Shown: one piece after another, positions 20,187 to 32,300 of the stretch
How positions within the stretch are numbered: position 1 is the first letter of the stretch
Layout of the letters: each line of letters opens with the position of its first letter
Source of the DNA: Dendrolimus kikuchii
Taxonomy: Eukaryota > Arthropoda > Insecta > Lepidoptera > Lasiocampidae
Assembly (NCBI GenBank): GCA_019925095.2
Contig: JAHHIN020000030.1
Span: forward strand, 1,116,001 to 1,180,000
Length of the DNA stretch: 64,000 bases
Direction: 5' to 3'
Notes under the pieces: model-generated
Database searches by the model: none
What the model was told of the DNA's origin: nothing
The model's input: the letters and a program-made list of their open reading frames with translations, nothing else
Position numbers and translations under genes: made by a program

Positions 20187-20396
20187 GTAAGGTGCCTGTA
20201 TACATTAATACCGTTTTATTTGTTTCTGCACAGATATAATGAAATCGCAAATCAAAACTAAATCTGTCACGCAGTTGCAGTAATAGTATTGATACATGTC
20301 TTGTCTCTCCATACATCTTTTAACCCCAATCAATGTAGAAAGAAACATAGGTTTGATACGAAAATTAATTAGTTATATTGTGCTTCTTACTTTCAG

Positions 20397-21660
20397 GCGC
20401 ATCAGCAAAAAAACGCAAATCAAATGAAGTACCGCAAAAAGTTAAGGGAATTAAGCTCAACAAAACAACTGAGGACAGAAAGCCATCAACTGATGTCGAT
20501 TTGATAGACCTGCCAAATAATAATTGCAAAGGGGCAGTTATAAATTATTCTACAAATATATCTATCAGTTTCAATGAAGAAATTTTTAAGAGAAAACACA
20601 TAAACTCAACAATTAACCGCTATCAAAAAAATGAGATATCACCAAAAGTTAATACTCTACCAACACATAAGATACAAGCCAAAAATATGATTAAACAAAA
20701 TGATAAGATATTTGATTCTAATATTTGTGAATGTGAAATATTTAAACAATGCCTTCCGAACAGTACAGATGCTGCTGTTGCAAATACTTCGTTAGTTGGA
20801 GATGTTGAAGGCAATATATCAAATATTGGTAATAGGCAGGAATCAGTAAAACGCTTTTCGTGTCATATATGCCAGTACAAATGTATTAAAAAAAGTAATT
20901 TGACTGTACACCTTCGTAAACACACTGGAGAGAAACCGTTCATTTGTGATTTTTGTGATTATAGATGCACACTAAAACATAATTTAAGAAGCCACATCAT
21001 GCACAGACACAGAAAAGAAAAAACAATGTCGTGTCATATATGTCAGTTCACAAGTGTCACAAAGTCGCATTTAAAGAGATACCTACGTACACACACTGGG
21101 GAGAAACCTTTTCTTTGTGGATTTTGTGATTATAGATGCACACGAAAATATGATTTGCAAACACATATAAAGCTTAAACACACAATGGAAAAGAACTTCT
21201 CCTGTCATATATGTCAGTTTAAATGTGTCACAAAGCCACAGTTAAATAGACACCTTCGAACTCACCCTGAGGAGAAACCGTACATATGTGATATTTGTGA
21301 TTATAGATTTACAGAAAAAGGTAGTTTAAAAAGTCATATAAAGTATAAACACACAATGGAAAATAATTTCACATGTGATATATGTCAGTTGAAATGTGTT
21401 GCAAAGACAGATTTACAAATACATCTTCATACGCACACCCAGGACAAATCTCTATGTTGTGATTATAGATGCGTACGAAAGTATGTTTTGCTAAGACATA
21501 TAAAGCGTAAACACACAAAGGAAAAGAACTTCTCGTGTCATCTATGTCAATACTGCGTAAACACACTGGGGAGAAGCCGTATAAATGTGAAATTTGTGAT
21601 CAAAGGTGTGGTTCTCGTTCCAATTTAAATGTACACATAAAACGGAAACACACAAAGTGA
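20397..21660 (+). CDS. ZAD-C2H2 zinc finger gene, exon 4 (C2H2 array, frameshifted near 3' end)
   Basis: The acceptor cttactttcag ends at 20396. A basic, Lys-rich stretch ([14 protein letters not shown]) may be a nuclear signal. From about 20850 there are roughly nine C2H2 fingers in alternating types, CHICQ.KC...LRTHTGEKP and CDFCDYRC...HIKLKHT. Most are complete. In the third the first His is Tyr (LKRYLRTH), and the eighth has lost part of its cysteine knuckle. Near 21550 a deletion joins CHLCQY to a RKHTGEKP linker in another frame, so the continuous frame ends at 21628, while the ancestral frame reads a last finger (CEICDQRC) to TGA 21658-21660. Predicted sequence-specific DNA-binding regulator; target unknown. 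Confidence 0.8.
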
Positions 21661-21756
21661 ATAGTAAGATACTGCTCGTATCTGGGCGGCCAAAAATTGT
21701 GTGTGAGAGAACTTTGGTGGTGGTAAACTCTGTTTGAAAACGTTAGGCCAAGTGTT

Positions 21757-22085
21757 TTTTTTTTTTTTTTTTTTTTTTTTTATTGCAGGAGTTCAGCAGA
21801 CAGGCAGACGGCCCACTAGATGGAAAGCGGTTACCATCGCCTATGGACATTTGCAACAACAAAGGTGCTACAAATGCGCTGCTGCTCTCTTAAGGGAGAC
21901 TGGAACCTGGTCACTAATGCCGGAACACAACACAAGGTTGTTATGGCGGCATACTCTAGACCAGGGGTGGTCGCCATCCAGTCGAGCAAATACTCTACCA
22001 CCTGGCTGTGGGTTGTTTAGTCGCCTCTTACGACAGGCCGCCGGGCCGCAGGAAATTGTATTCTTTCTCCGTTCCTGCACGGATA
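21757..22085 (+). repeat. SINE-like dispersed repeat, copy 2, with T-run head
   Basis: A run of about 27 T (21755-21781) precedes the same block as 17664-17945, in the same orientation. It lies just 3' of the zinc-finger gene and could fall in its 3' UTR. The T run at the head would be the poly(A) end if the element is read on the minus strand. Confidence 0.65.
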
Positions 22086-22261
22086 AAAGTAAAAATAAGT
22101 GTGTGTTGATCCATGCACAATGAAAGGGTCATTTGGCTGTGAAACACTAAAAAAGGCATTTCTAAACAGCCGGTATCTCAAACAACTGATCAGGTCTTAT
22201 TGGTACTTACTGACTTATGACTTTTGTTATTTTACACATGGGATATATAGCCATTTTGTAT

Positions 22262-22461
22262 ATACATACATAACTTCACGCCAATTCCCTTGCGGGGTAG
22301 GCACGAACAACAGAGCGCCATTTAGACTTATTCTTACACACCTCACTTGCTTCTTTGACATTCATAACTCTTGTCATGCACGCTCGTCTGTTCTTAAGGC
22401 TCCTGACATCACCTTCTGCTAGTGCACGATCAATTTGATCATGGAAGGTGTGTTGTGGCCT
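22262..22461 (-). pseudogene. LINE ORF remnant, inverted relative of 17329-17600
   Basis: The minus strand of this block repeats the GRPQHTF / DQIDRALAEGDVRS / ACMT region of 17329-17600, ending at a catacatac tail. It is short and 5' truncated. It may pair with the copy in ZAD intron 2 if both are transcribed. Confidence 0.6.
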
Positions 22462-23789
22462 TTTGTCACAAATTAAATTGTCAGTTTATGCGTCTGTTTG
22501 TATGCAGCGCATTCCATTAGTAGCTCGCAACACCCAAAAATGCTCAGTTAGCCTTTCCATATGACGACCACCGTGGTTATGGTCATGGCGAAAACATCAC
22601 TTATGACGTCATCATATTCAATCACACAACGCTCACAATGACCCATGTCAAGAGGTGACTCGAATAACCATTTCACTTGGGTTTACTAATGTAATGCTGG
22701 CAAGCAAGTGGAACAGGCAAAATCGTGGTCGATGTGAGTCCCTAATGGAATGTAGCCATGTCTATGCATGTTACAGCTAGTTTTCTCAGAAACTACTGGT
22801 TCTGTATTGATGTAACTTGGTAGGAGTGAGTGTTATATATGTAGGTATCCCATAATATAATTAAATTGAAAAAAATAATGATATATGGCTTCCATACATG
22901 TAACACATTTTCATATACCATAAAAAGGGTTCAAATGTTTGCACTGACTACTAAATAAAGATTTTCAAACAAGGAGAATAATAAGTATGGGAGACTTCAT
23001 GCTCAACATTAATCCTACTTAAAGCAACTAGTAGCAAAGTATTTAATAAATTTAAAGATAGCTTTTTGCTCGAAATTAATATATAAATAAACAAATATCC
23101 AAAATGTTATTTATTTACAATACCTTATAGAATTATGTCATCCAGTATGCCATATCTCAGGTGGGCAGCAGAAAATGTAACATCATGATAAGCAGAAAAA
23201 ATACCCTCTATCCCGTTAATCTTGTTCCTCTTATCTCGTCGCCTCCACCCCATCCTGGAAGCTGGAAATACGTTGGCAGCATAAGAAAACATTACTCACA
23301 GATAATTCGTCTCTAACTTTGATTAATATAAATATAATTCCTTTAGCCTACATTCGTCAACATAGTTATTCCCTTTCAATTTTTCACTGTATTAGCCTAA
23401 AAAATATTATTAGTTTTTTTCGGCCCAAATTGGACCTATGTTTAATCATCGGTCTTATTGACTATTATCTGCTGCACAATGTAAAACTCTTAGATCATAT
23501 AAACATGTTATATCTCAATGGTAAAACTCTTATCACCTTCGCTCGCAGGTAGTCCTTTAAATTTATGTGTTTATCTGTTTTTAGTGTCACGTTTTCATTT
23601 TATAGAAATTTCAATCACAACCATTGTAAAGAAGTTTCACTTTAATAATTAAAGAAAACGGCCTAGCATCACCCCTGGAGTTGTGAGTCTCATTACACGA
23701 CGGTTTCGGTCAAGTTTTTCAAAATTCAGTTCCGAGCCCGCGCTTTAAAATATTGACACGACGCATTTATATAACTTGTGTTATTATTT
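22462..23789. other. AT-rich stretch without recognisable feature
   Basis: Only small open frames without family resemblance or splice-supported exons. A moderately GC-rich patch at 22480-22760 holds no recognisable coding sense. Confidence 0.35.
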
Positions 23790-24403
23790 AGGTTTTTGAC
23801 TTGGCAGCTAGGCCGTTAAGCCAGACCTTGATTACAATAGAGTTTCTTCATTTCCAAGCATAATGTATAGCTCAGTTGAATTGTAAGTTATTAACTGACG
23901 CTATTCAACGAAGTTCTTGTGACAACTCGAAAGGCTACGTTTGACTATACAGTTCATATCACAAACTACTATGGATACTACGTATGTTCATATTTCTGAC
24001 GAAAACGTAATTACTACTCAAAAACTATCAATATCCTACAATTACTGTTCATTTTAGAGTATTTTTACACATTAAAAAAAATTAAGCTGCACAGTACATC
24101 TCTTTTCCGTTCCCACCAAAAACTCTTTTCTAACCTTTTTTATTTAATGTTTATGGCTTGGCAACTAGGCCTTTAAGCCAGGCGCAGATGTAGGCTACAT
24201 TCGACGGAGTTCTTGTAAAAACTCGAAAGGCCACATTTGGCTATATAGTTCATATTTCTCATAAAAACACATAATTACTACTCAAAAACTATCAATATCC
24301 TACGACTATTGTTCATTTTAGAGTAATTTTACACATTTTTAGAAAATAAAACTGCACAGCACAACATCTTTCAGTTCCCGCCAAAAACTCCCCTTTCCAA
24401 CCT
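23790..24403 (+). repeat. Two diverged direct repeats
   Basis: A block starting gttttTgacttggcagctagg (about 23792-24137) is echoed by one starting atggcttggcaactagg (about 24153-24403). Shared landmarks in order: aagttcttgt..aactcgaaaggc, ttactactcaaaaactatcaatatcctac, tgttcattttagagta, ctgcacag, and a closing cgccaaaaactc. No coding potential. It looks like a two-unit array of a dispersed or satellite-like repeat. LINE copy A2 inserted just after it. Confidence 0.6.
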
Positions 24404-24438
24404 GTGTTAGTAACATCACAGACTATTAAGGCTAAAGT

Positions 24439-27201
24439 ATATAGTTCGATGCACCTCCGTGCAAGCAGGTCCACTGGTGGACCGAGGAGCTGGGCGAGAT
24501 GCGAAAGGCAGTTCGCATCATCAGCCACAGACTCAAACGCTGCAGGGCGCGCCGTCCACCGGACTACGTCGCGGAAAATGGACTCGTGGGCGAGTTTAGG
24601 TAGGCCAGAAAGGCCCTTTCGATTGCAATATTGCAAGCGAAAGCCCGGGCTCGGGCCGAGCTCCTCGAGACGCTCGATCGGGACCCTTGGGGGCGTCCGT
24701 ACCGTAGGGCCCGCAACACGTTGCGGCCTTGCACATCCACGGTCACGGAAACGCTCGAACCCGAGGTGCTCCGGTTGGTTATCGACGGGCTCTTCCCGGA
24801 TCCGGGAAACTTCACTCCCCCCAGTATGGGTCCACCCGTTCCCGACACCCCCACGGACGAGGAGCCTCACTCCATCTCCGAGGGGGAACTAGACGTTGCC
24901 CTGGACCGGCTCCGGGGCAGGAAGACGGCACCGGGACCCGACGGGGTTCCAGGTCGACTCCTCTTCCTGGCCGCTAAACATCTACGCGGCCAGCTGCGGG
25001 AACTGTTCGAAGCCTGTATTCGCGCAGGTCGGTTCCCAAATGGAAGGAGGGGCGTTTGTGCCTGATTCCCAAAGGAGGTCGGCCTCCTAACGATCCGTCC
25101 GCCTTCAGGCCCATAGTGCTGGTGAACGAGGTCGCTAAGGTCTTTGAAAAGATCTTGGCGGAGCGGCTCGTGAAGCATCTCGACGCTGTGGAGCCGGGGC
25201 TTTCAGAAACGCAGTTCGGGTTTCGGCGGAGGCGCTCCACGATGGACGCCTTCGAGACACTGCGAACGTTGACGGACGAAGCCGTCCAAGCGAAGGATGT
25301 CGTTCGTGCGGTGTCGCTAGACATAGCGAACGCCTTTAACAGCCTCCCTCATGAGACGATCAGGGAGGGGCTCCGCGCGCATGGAGTCCCCTCGTACCTC
25401 ACGAGGCTATTGGGCGCGTACCTGCAGGATCGACATATCCTTTGGGAGGGCGGTGAGCCCGGCAATCCCGTGTTAGGTCGGCGACGCGTCGCGTGCGGCG
25501 TTCCACAGGGGTCGGTCCTCAGGCCGATTCTTTGGAACGTAGGTTATGACTGGATCCTTCGGGTTCCGGTCCTGCCCGGGGTAGAGCTGAACTGCTTTGC
25601 GGACGACACCCTACTCACGGCACGCGCTGCGTCATTTGCGGAATCCGTGGACGTCGCCAACGCCGGGTTGGCGATTGTCGTAGATCGAATAGCTAGGCTG
25701 GGCTTGAGGGTCTCCCCCGCGAAAACGGAGGCCGTCATGTTCCATAGGAAATTTCGCAATCCCCCGCGGACTTGACCGTTTCGGTCCAAGGGGTGGCGAT
25801 TAGAGTAGGGCCCCAGATGAAATATCTGGGGCTAGTTCTCGATGGGAAATGGCTGTTCAAAGCGCACTTTGAGCAGCTAGTTCCCAAACTCGTCAAATCC
25901 GCGGGCGCACTCTCGAGGCTGCTTCCCAACGTGGGGGGCCCGGGGGGTGCGACGCGGAAACTTTACTCTGGCATCCTGAGGAGTATAGCGCTGTAGGGTG
26001 CACCCGTCTGGTCCACTGCACTTCACCGCCACAACAGAACCCTGCTGCACCGGGCGCAGCGGGTTCTGGCCGTGAGGACCATACGGGGGTATTGCACAGT
26101 GTCGCGGACGGCGGCCACCCTCCTGGCAGGCGATCCGCCCTGGCATCTCCAGGCGAACGTCCTGGCAGAGGTGCGTCGCACCCGGCAGGATGCCCTAGCT
26201 AGAGGCCTGACCATTTGTCAGGTCGAAATCGAGGCGATCAGGAAGCGGGAAACCGCCTCCATGATCGCCGTCTGGTCTCAAGAGCTCGACAACCCTGCGG
26301 CCTATGGCGGCTACACGGTGGATGCAATCAGGCCACAGCTGACGGAATGGGTCAACCGCACCAGCGGCACCCTGACCTTCAGAACGACGCAGATACTTAC
26401 CGGACACGGATGTTTCGATAAGTATCTGTATCGCACTGTGGGCTGCTTGCCTTCCCCGGACTGCCGCCAGTGCGGCGCGCCCGACACGGCGCTACACACG
26501 CTAGTCGAGTGCGCCGCATGGGCACCGCAGCGTTTCGAACTTGAGACGCACGTAGGTCCGGTCGATTCGCTCTGCGACCTGGTCAAGGCCATGCTGCAGA
26601 GCGGCGACAATTGCGGGGCTGCGGTTACTTTTTGCGAGACAGTAATGTCACTCAAGGAGGCCGCAGAACGCGATAGGGAGAGAAGTCCTGCAGCGCGTGC
26701 TAATGCGTCTTCTCGAGGTCGCCGGCCTTCAGCTGGCACCCGGAGAGGCAGGTACGCGCATTACTTCCCTCCCTGAGTTAGGTTCCGTTTACCGCGGGGG
26801 GCCTTTAGCTTGCTAGGAGAGCAAAGGACCTTCTACCCCCGCACAACGAAGTGGGGTGTGTTCTCCCAGGGCACACTCCAGGCACTTTATTGCGCTGGAT
26901 CGGCTGGGCGTAACTATGTTCTAAATCTCAGCCTTTCCAACACAAACAAAAGCGCAGGGTCGACAGGGAGGAGGGGGTTTTTAGTGGGTATTGGGGTTGC
27001 TCGCTCGTGCAGCAACGCTCGGAGTCTTCCACACTATTCTGTCACGTCGATCGCGGACGGAGCACTGCCAAGAGCATACTATTGCTGCAGAGTTATCGCC
27101 CCCGACCGACGCGTGTCGTTCCCCTAGCAACGACCTAGTTTGTGCGTAAATCGTTTAAGCATTTTCCCTCGCCTCAAAAAAAAAAAATATAGTTCGATGC
27201 A
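24439..27201 (+). mobile_element. R1-clade LINE, copy A2 (5' truncated), with duplications
   Basis: LINE sequence runs 24454-27186 and is flanked by atatagttcgatgca at 24439-24453 and 27187-27201 (15 bp). The copy starts abruptly in the endonuclease-RT linker of ORF2, the usual outcome of incomplete reverse transcription, and ends with the family's 3' UTR and an A run. ORF2 is broken by TAG near 24601, a 4-base loss near 25038, a 1-base loss near 25763 and TAG near 25996. Identity to the other copies is high, so the insertion is recent although dead. Confidence 0.9.
24454..26776 (+). pseudogene. ORF2 fragment of LINE copy A2
   Basis: Contains the whole reverse transcriptase (FRPIVLVNEVAKVFEK, QFGFRRRRS, CFADD near 25605) and the C-terminal CCHC finger, but in four frames because of the lesions listed for the element. 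The endonuclease is absent. TGA at 26774-26776 is the native stop. Confidence 0.88.
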
Positions 27202-27449
27202 AATTGCAAACTTAATGGCGGCTCGGAACATCGCACTATACCAAGAAGCTTATACACAATGGAGATTTCGTTCCGAATACCTAACTGAAGACCAATAATT
27301 TGTCCTTGAATGACGTCACTTATGTCTTTTATCTCTTTCTTTAGGGTGACAATACTTTCTTTTAAAAATATGGATAATAAATTACTTTTCGTTTTTGTAT
27401 CACGTTTGCCATGACTGATTTTGCTTAACAATTAACAAAAACCTGATAG
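27202..27449. other. Unassigned AT-rich sequence
   Basis: Continues the pre-insertion target of copy A2. No feature recognised. Confidence 0.3.
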
Positions 27450-27457
27450 CTGCCATT

Positions 27458-27790
27458 TTTTAACCCCCGACGAAAAAAGAGAAATTATAAGTTTGACCGC
27501 TGTCCGTCTGTGGCACCGTATCTCTTGAACGAGTCAACCAATTCGGATATAATTTTTGTATCCCGCAAACCCGCAGCAAACCTTATCGTGCCAATCTCTA
27601 TCGAATTTGATGGCTCAACGATAGGTATTATTTTCGACTTTTTAAATGTTTACTTTTCTTTTTTGTTGGGTTTTTTTTTATTTAATTTTGTAACAAACAT
27701 GTCATCCCTCTATAATTTTTATACGAGGATACGGAATACATTGTTCAGTACCTCGTCATACTGTCTGATAGATATTCTTTAGAAAATATG
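27458..27790 (+). repeat. Dispersed repeat beginning ttaacccccgacg
   Basis: The opening aacccccgacg, then ttataagtttgac, ctgtccgtctgtggcaccgta and gaacgagtcaaccaattcgg, is a pattern I associate with a very common lepidopteran interspersed repeat (LINE 3' end or SINE). Assigned from memory of the pattern, without a second copy in the window. Confidence 0.5.
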
Positions 27791-28346
27791 CGGGATGATC
27801 ACTACCCAAATGACGATACCAAACATGATCGTCGAAACTTTAGGATTACTTATTTATTTAATACTTTATAATTTTTAAAACTTCTAATTATTTATAATAA
27901 TCAACAATAGAGATTTTCGGTAAATAAAATTACAATTAGTTTTTGTTATTTCTAGATTTAATTGATAGAGTATGTGACGCTCACCCCCTGATTCAAAGGT
28001 CTAGGAATGACATACCAAAGCCGAAGCATTGAGAGGGATATGGAATAAAAGAATTTATATAGTGAAAATTAATAAAATTTATTAAATGAATAAAACATAA
28101 AATATTGCCCATAAATCGTAATCATCTAGTGTTAGGAACCCTTCGCTGCAAAACCGTTAACCCTATGTTAACAAGGTAGGTTATATAGAAGTGCTGATCA
28201 AGAAACAGGTAGACTTATTTTTCTTAAAAAGTTGTATGCTTTCGGCGAATAAAAGTGCAAAGTCAATGCAAAAGCTTTGATGTCAACACTATATGTAATT
28301 TTTTTTCTTGTTTACTCTACTAACTTTCTGAAAATTTTCACAAATA
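27791..28346. other. AT-rich, probable 3' flank of the THAP gene
   Basis: No ORF or repeat recognised. On the minus strand it follows the last THAP-gene exon and would contain its 3' UTR. Confidence 0.35.
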
Positions 28347-28574
28347 TTAGCAGTTACTTCGCAAAATATTTTCAATTTCAGACTGTGATGTATAATCCTG
28401 GACCACATTTATGAGCGATATCATATCACTAATTTTTCGCTCTTGTCTCTTCACCTTTTACTGCAATATTTTTCTACTCGTCTCTAAAGATTGTTCACGT
28501 GATGTCTTGAAGTTTACTTGAACATTAAAATCTTTCAAAGCACGCCGTTTGTATGGTGGTTAATTTTCAATATC
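28347..28574 (-). pseudogene. THAP-type gene, last exon with two in-frame stops
   Basis: On the minus strand the acceptor ttcgacag ends at 28575 and 76 codons follow to TAA 28347-28349. The frame is continuous with the exon at 28733-28825. It reads PPYKRRALKDFNVQ, then TSRKILQ, KVKRQERKISDMISLI and SEIENILRSNC, a basic helix and coiled coil of the kind found C-terminal to THAP domains. TAA codons interrupt at 28560-28562 and 28458-28460, each where a sense codon would give a smooth sequence. Either the gene is dead here or this part is 3' UTR of a shortened protein. Confidence 0.6.
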
Positions 28575-28732
28575 CTGTCGAAAGTTAAAATTACTTTAGA
28601 GTCAAAAATGTCCAATGGAGATTTCACTTTCATTGTTTTTATTTTCATGAATGGAAACTTATAAAAATGTAATTCACAGAATACTGTCTATCTAATAAGA
28701 TAATTTGCTAATATAAAAGTTTGTTCACTTAC

Positions 28733-28825
28733 AATATCTTGTTTTGGAAATAGCATTAGGGGAACATTATCATTGACAGCTGTATGTGATTGAGTCCATG
28801 AAGTTGATGGGACATTAACACAATC
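28733..28825 (-). CDS. THAP-type gene, internal exon
   Basis: Exactly 31 codons in phase 0, between acceptor taatttcag (ending 28826 on the minus strand) and donor GTAAGT. It begins DCVNVPSTSWTQSH and ends PLMLFPKQDI. No domain recognised; it joins in frame to the exons on both sides. Confidence 0.6.
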
Positions 28826-28920
28826 CTGAAATTAAAAATGATTTATAGAGGTATACATTTTTCATAAGAACATAATAATATATACTATAAAGGTAACAAA
28901 TGTTCTTATCCAACACTTAC

Positions 28921-28999
28921 CACCACATTGCAACATTTACACAATTGATATGAGTAGACTGGTACAGCATCTTTTAGCAGACAACCTGGCCTGCTAGAC
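28921..28999 (-). CDS. THAP-type gene, exon cut by the BEL/Pao insertion
   Basis: Minus-strand frame reading SRPGCLLKDAVPVYSYQ, LCKCCNVV, then donor GTAAGT (28915-28920). LLKDAVP matches the segment that closes a THAP domain (the consensus ends in an AVP box). The upstream part of this exon, which should hold the conserved W, C and H-F of the THAP fold, is missing: the sequence runs straight into the BEL/Pao LTR at 28998. Confidence 0.6.
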
Positions 29000-29200
29000 G
29001 GTTTGTCACATCTGAGGATATTAAATAATTAGATGAAATAACTTTAACTATGATTTATTGATATTAACTTAATACTAGATATGATATGATATGATGTATG
29101 AGTAACACGTACGCGAGTCGCGGTGCTTCTACGTGAACTGTCGATAATAACGCGTGCTCGCGTAAATGCTGATTGTGCGTTCTGTACGGTTACACCGTAC
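28998..29200 (-). repeat. BEL/Pao 3' LTR
   Basis: Identical over its length to 37013-37215. Within it, a TG...CA core can be drawn at 29004-29194 (191 bp on either strand), and the extended ends form a short ACGGT/ACCGT inverted repeat. It is therefore uncertain whether the LTR is 191 or 203 bp long. Confidence 0.85.
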
Positions 29201-29304
29201 ATGTTCCCGCACAGCAAGATGAGATATGGAAGATGAGCTAACCTAATCACAAGATGAAAAAAAACAATAATCCTTAAAACTAAGTACAAAAACGACCCCG
29301 ATAA

Positions 29305-32300
29305 TTATACTTCGATCTTAAAACTACGCTTCATTAGAATAGGTGACGTGTTGATAGATTCAGTAGAACGACACTTAGCACACTGATTGTCTGATGGCCC
29401 TACATTTTCGCTATCACTCACGCACTCTACACTTGTGTCTCTTTTCACATTTGCACTATCACTTACGCACTGTACACTGCTGCTGATGGCGGGCTGGTGC
29501 GCGACCGGCGCCGGGGAAAAGCGCCGCCGGTAGGCGCAGCCTAGGCCCACTGCTGCTGTCAGTCCTGCCGCCGCTAGACAGTAAATGGCTACGTAGTGGT
29601 GTACATCGTGATAAGACACGTCATCCTGGTCACCCTGAACCTGATCCGATGCCGCTTTCATGTCTTCTATTCGCTTACCGAGATTCAATAGCGAGTGATT
29701 TATAGAACTATAGTCTAGCTCTGGTCTGATGTTAGGTATCGATATGTTGATAAAATTGTTGACAGGTGCGATTTTCGGAGCTAGTATCTCCGGCTCAATA
29801 TTAATTTGATTTATGAAATCTTTGTGGGATGTGATGGTGGATAAATCGCTTTTGATGACACATTCATTCCACAAAGTGATGACATTGAGGCCAGTCACCT
29901 GTTCGCCGGTAACTTGATCACCACATATAAATCTAAGGGGACATTGTCCGCAACAGCTGATTATAAAAATATTGGTTTTAATTGTTATCCACGTCGTCTC
30001 ACATTCACTTAGTGTAATCTTACACACGTGGCTTTGTTTACTTGTAACACACAGGTTATCATCTGAGTGTCTGCGGTAGACGGGCGTTTGAAGTTCGCAA
30101 AGATAAGTATTTGAGTTGTACGATATACACTTATCAAAGTCGCTAGTAGACATAGGTATAAATGTATCCTTTTTTAAGTTCATCGCTATATGACTTGATA
30201 CAGGAATGATGTTCACCATGTGTTTGTCTATTTGATGTGGAAGTGGAAATGTTTTGTAAATGTCATAATTCTCTCTATTTATTAAAGGAATTTGTATTTG
30301 AAAAATAAAGTATTGTTGCGTCATTCTAACTTTAACTTTTAGTATTTTATAGATATTTTGTAGATCGGTTTGCAGATTATCTAATGGAAGTGCCAGATCC
30401 TTTGGGAGCTGTCCTCCTATGATGCTAAGTTCATTTTGTAGTTGGGAAGGAGTAAGAAGATGAATATTGAAGTGCTTGAGGTTCGTGATAGTATCTAATA
30501 GTGCGTCTTGGATATTTTTTAGATTCAAAAGAATGTTGTTAGCTATTATGCTTGTTAATATGAAGTCGCTTGTAGTTTCTACTTTAATTATCTCTTTCTT
30601 CACATTATTGGTGACTTGATCTAGATCATTGAGGTGTTGATTAAAGATTTTGTGTTGCTTCTCTATCGTATTTTCTATTCTTTGTAGTAAATTATTTTCT
30701 GCTTCTATAACTGATGTTTGGTTCTTCCAAAGATGTAATAAATGATTCTGATTAGTTTTGACTAAATTAATATCGCGCTCGTACTGTTCAGCAAAACGCT
30801 CGTCTAAGACACCGAACAATGTATTCGCGATATAGCCGATTCCGTTTACAAGGCCTCGTCGCATGCGCCTCGGAGTATCGAATTTCTGATTACGTAACAT
30901 TCGGTCATAGAACTCTAATTCCTTGTACCCGTGACGTAGTTGGAGTAAAACAATGCTACAATGGTTGTTGTTTTCTGAATGAATGCACATTTTATCCAGA
31001 TGAGTAATATAGCTCGTAAGCACCTTTGATCCTTGCCAATAGGGTTGCATATCGTAGTATGCAATTAATTTCCATTGGTCTTGAATTAAGCGCATATCTC
31101 CCACGTTGTCGAAAAATATATGTTTATTATTATTTAGTTTTGTGATATTGTATTCGCTACTTGCGATTACAGCTGAAGTAAGGAAAAATATTAATAAAGT
31201 AATAAGGGATATAGGATTGATTCGTAAGACACTGTTTAAGTTTTGATGTTTATGTGTGCTTGTGGATGATATGCTGGTTTTTTTATTTGATTCTGGATTG
31301 TTTGTTGGAAGCTTTGATAATTTTATGATGGGTCTCTTGATTATCCCTTTTTTGGTTTTTACACTGACTACCCGGACGTGGTCATCCGTTCCCGGATGTA
31401 ATTCGATAACACGTCCCAATGACCATTTTCCTGGTGGTAGATTGGCGTCATGTATTATTACGACGTCATTTAACTCTATATTAGACTGTGAAGTTCGCCA
31501 TTTACTTCTGGCAGATAATTGCGTTAAATATTCAGCGCGCCATCGTTTCCAGATGTCATTGAATATTTTTTGCGTAAGTTGCCACCTAGTTCTTTCATCT
31601 CTTTCAGTCTCTACGATTGTCAATACTGGACCGCTCGCTAAGAAATGTGAAGGAGTAAGATAATCCAAATCTTGTGGATCTTCGGTTAATGTAGTTAAGG
31701 GTCTCGAATTGAGACAAGCTTCAAGCTGAGAAAGCAGAGTTGTGAACTCTTCATATGTTAACTTTTGATCACCTAAGACTCTACGTAAGTGGTATTTTAA
31801 ACTTTTAACAGCTGCTTCCCATAGCCCTCCAGCACTAGGCCAAGAAGGCGCATTGAAATGCCATTCGATTTTCATTTGATTAAGTTCCGCGTAGAAGTCT
31901 TCTGATAGTATTGACTGATGGTTAATAAATTCTTTCGCTAATATTTTGCTTGCTCCTACAAAATTAGTGCCGTTGTCACTGTATAGGTGACGTGGGATTC
32001 CTCTTCTAGCCGATAATCGACGTAATGCTGCTAAAAATGCTGAAGATGTAAGGTCGGATACCAACTCCAAATGTACCGCCTTTGTAACCATACAGATAAA
32101 TACAGCCACATACCCTTTGGTAGATTTGATGCCGCGGCCTTTGCTAGATTTGACATCTACGTAGCCTGTATAGTCTACTCCGCTATGATAAAAAGGCCTC
32201 GTGGGGTTGCTCCTAGCCTCCGGAAGGTTTCCCATGAGTTGTGTATGCTTGATGGGATTGTGTCGCTTGCATAGTACACAACAACGCAATCGTTTTTTAA

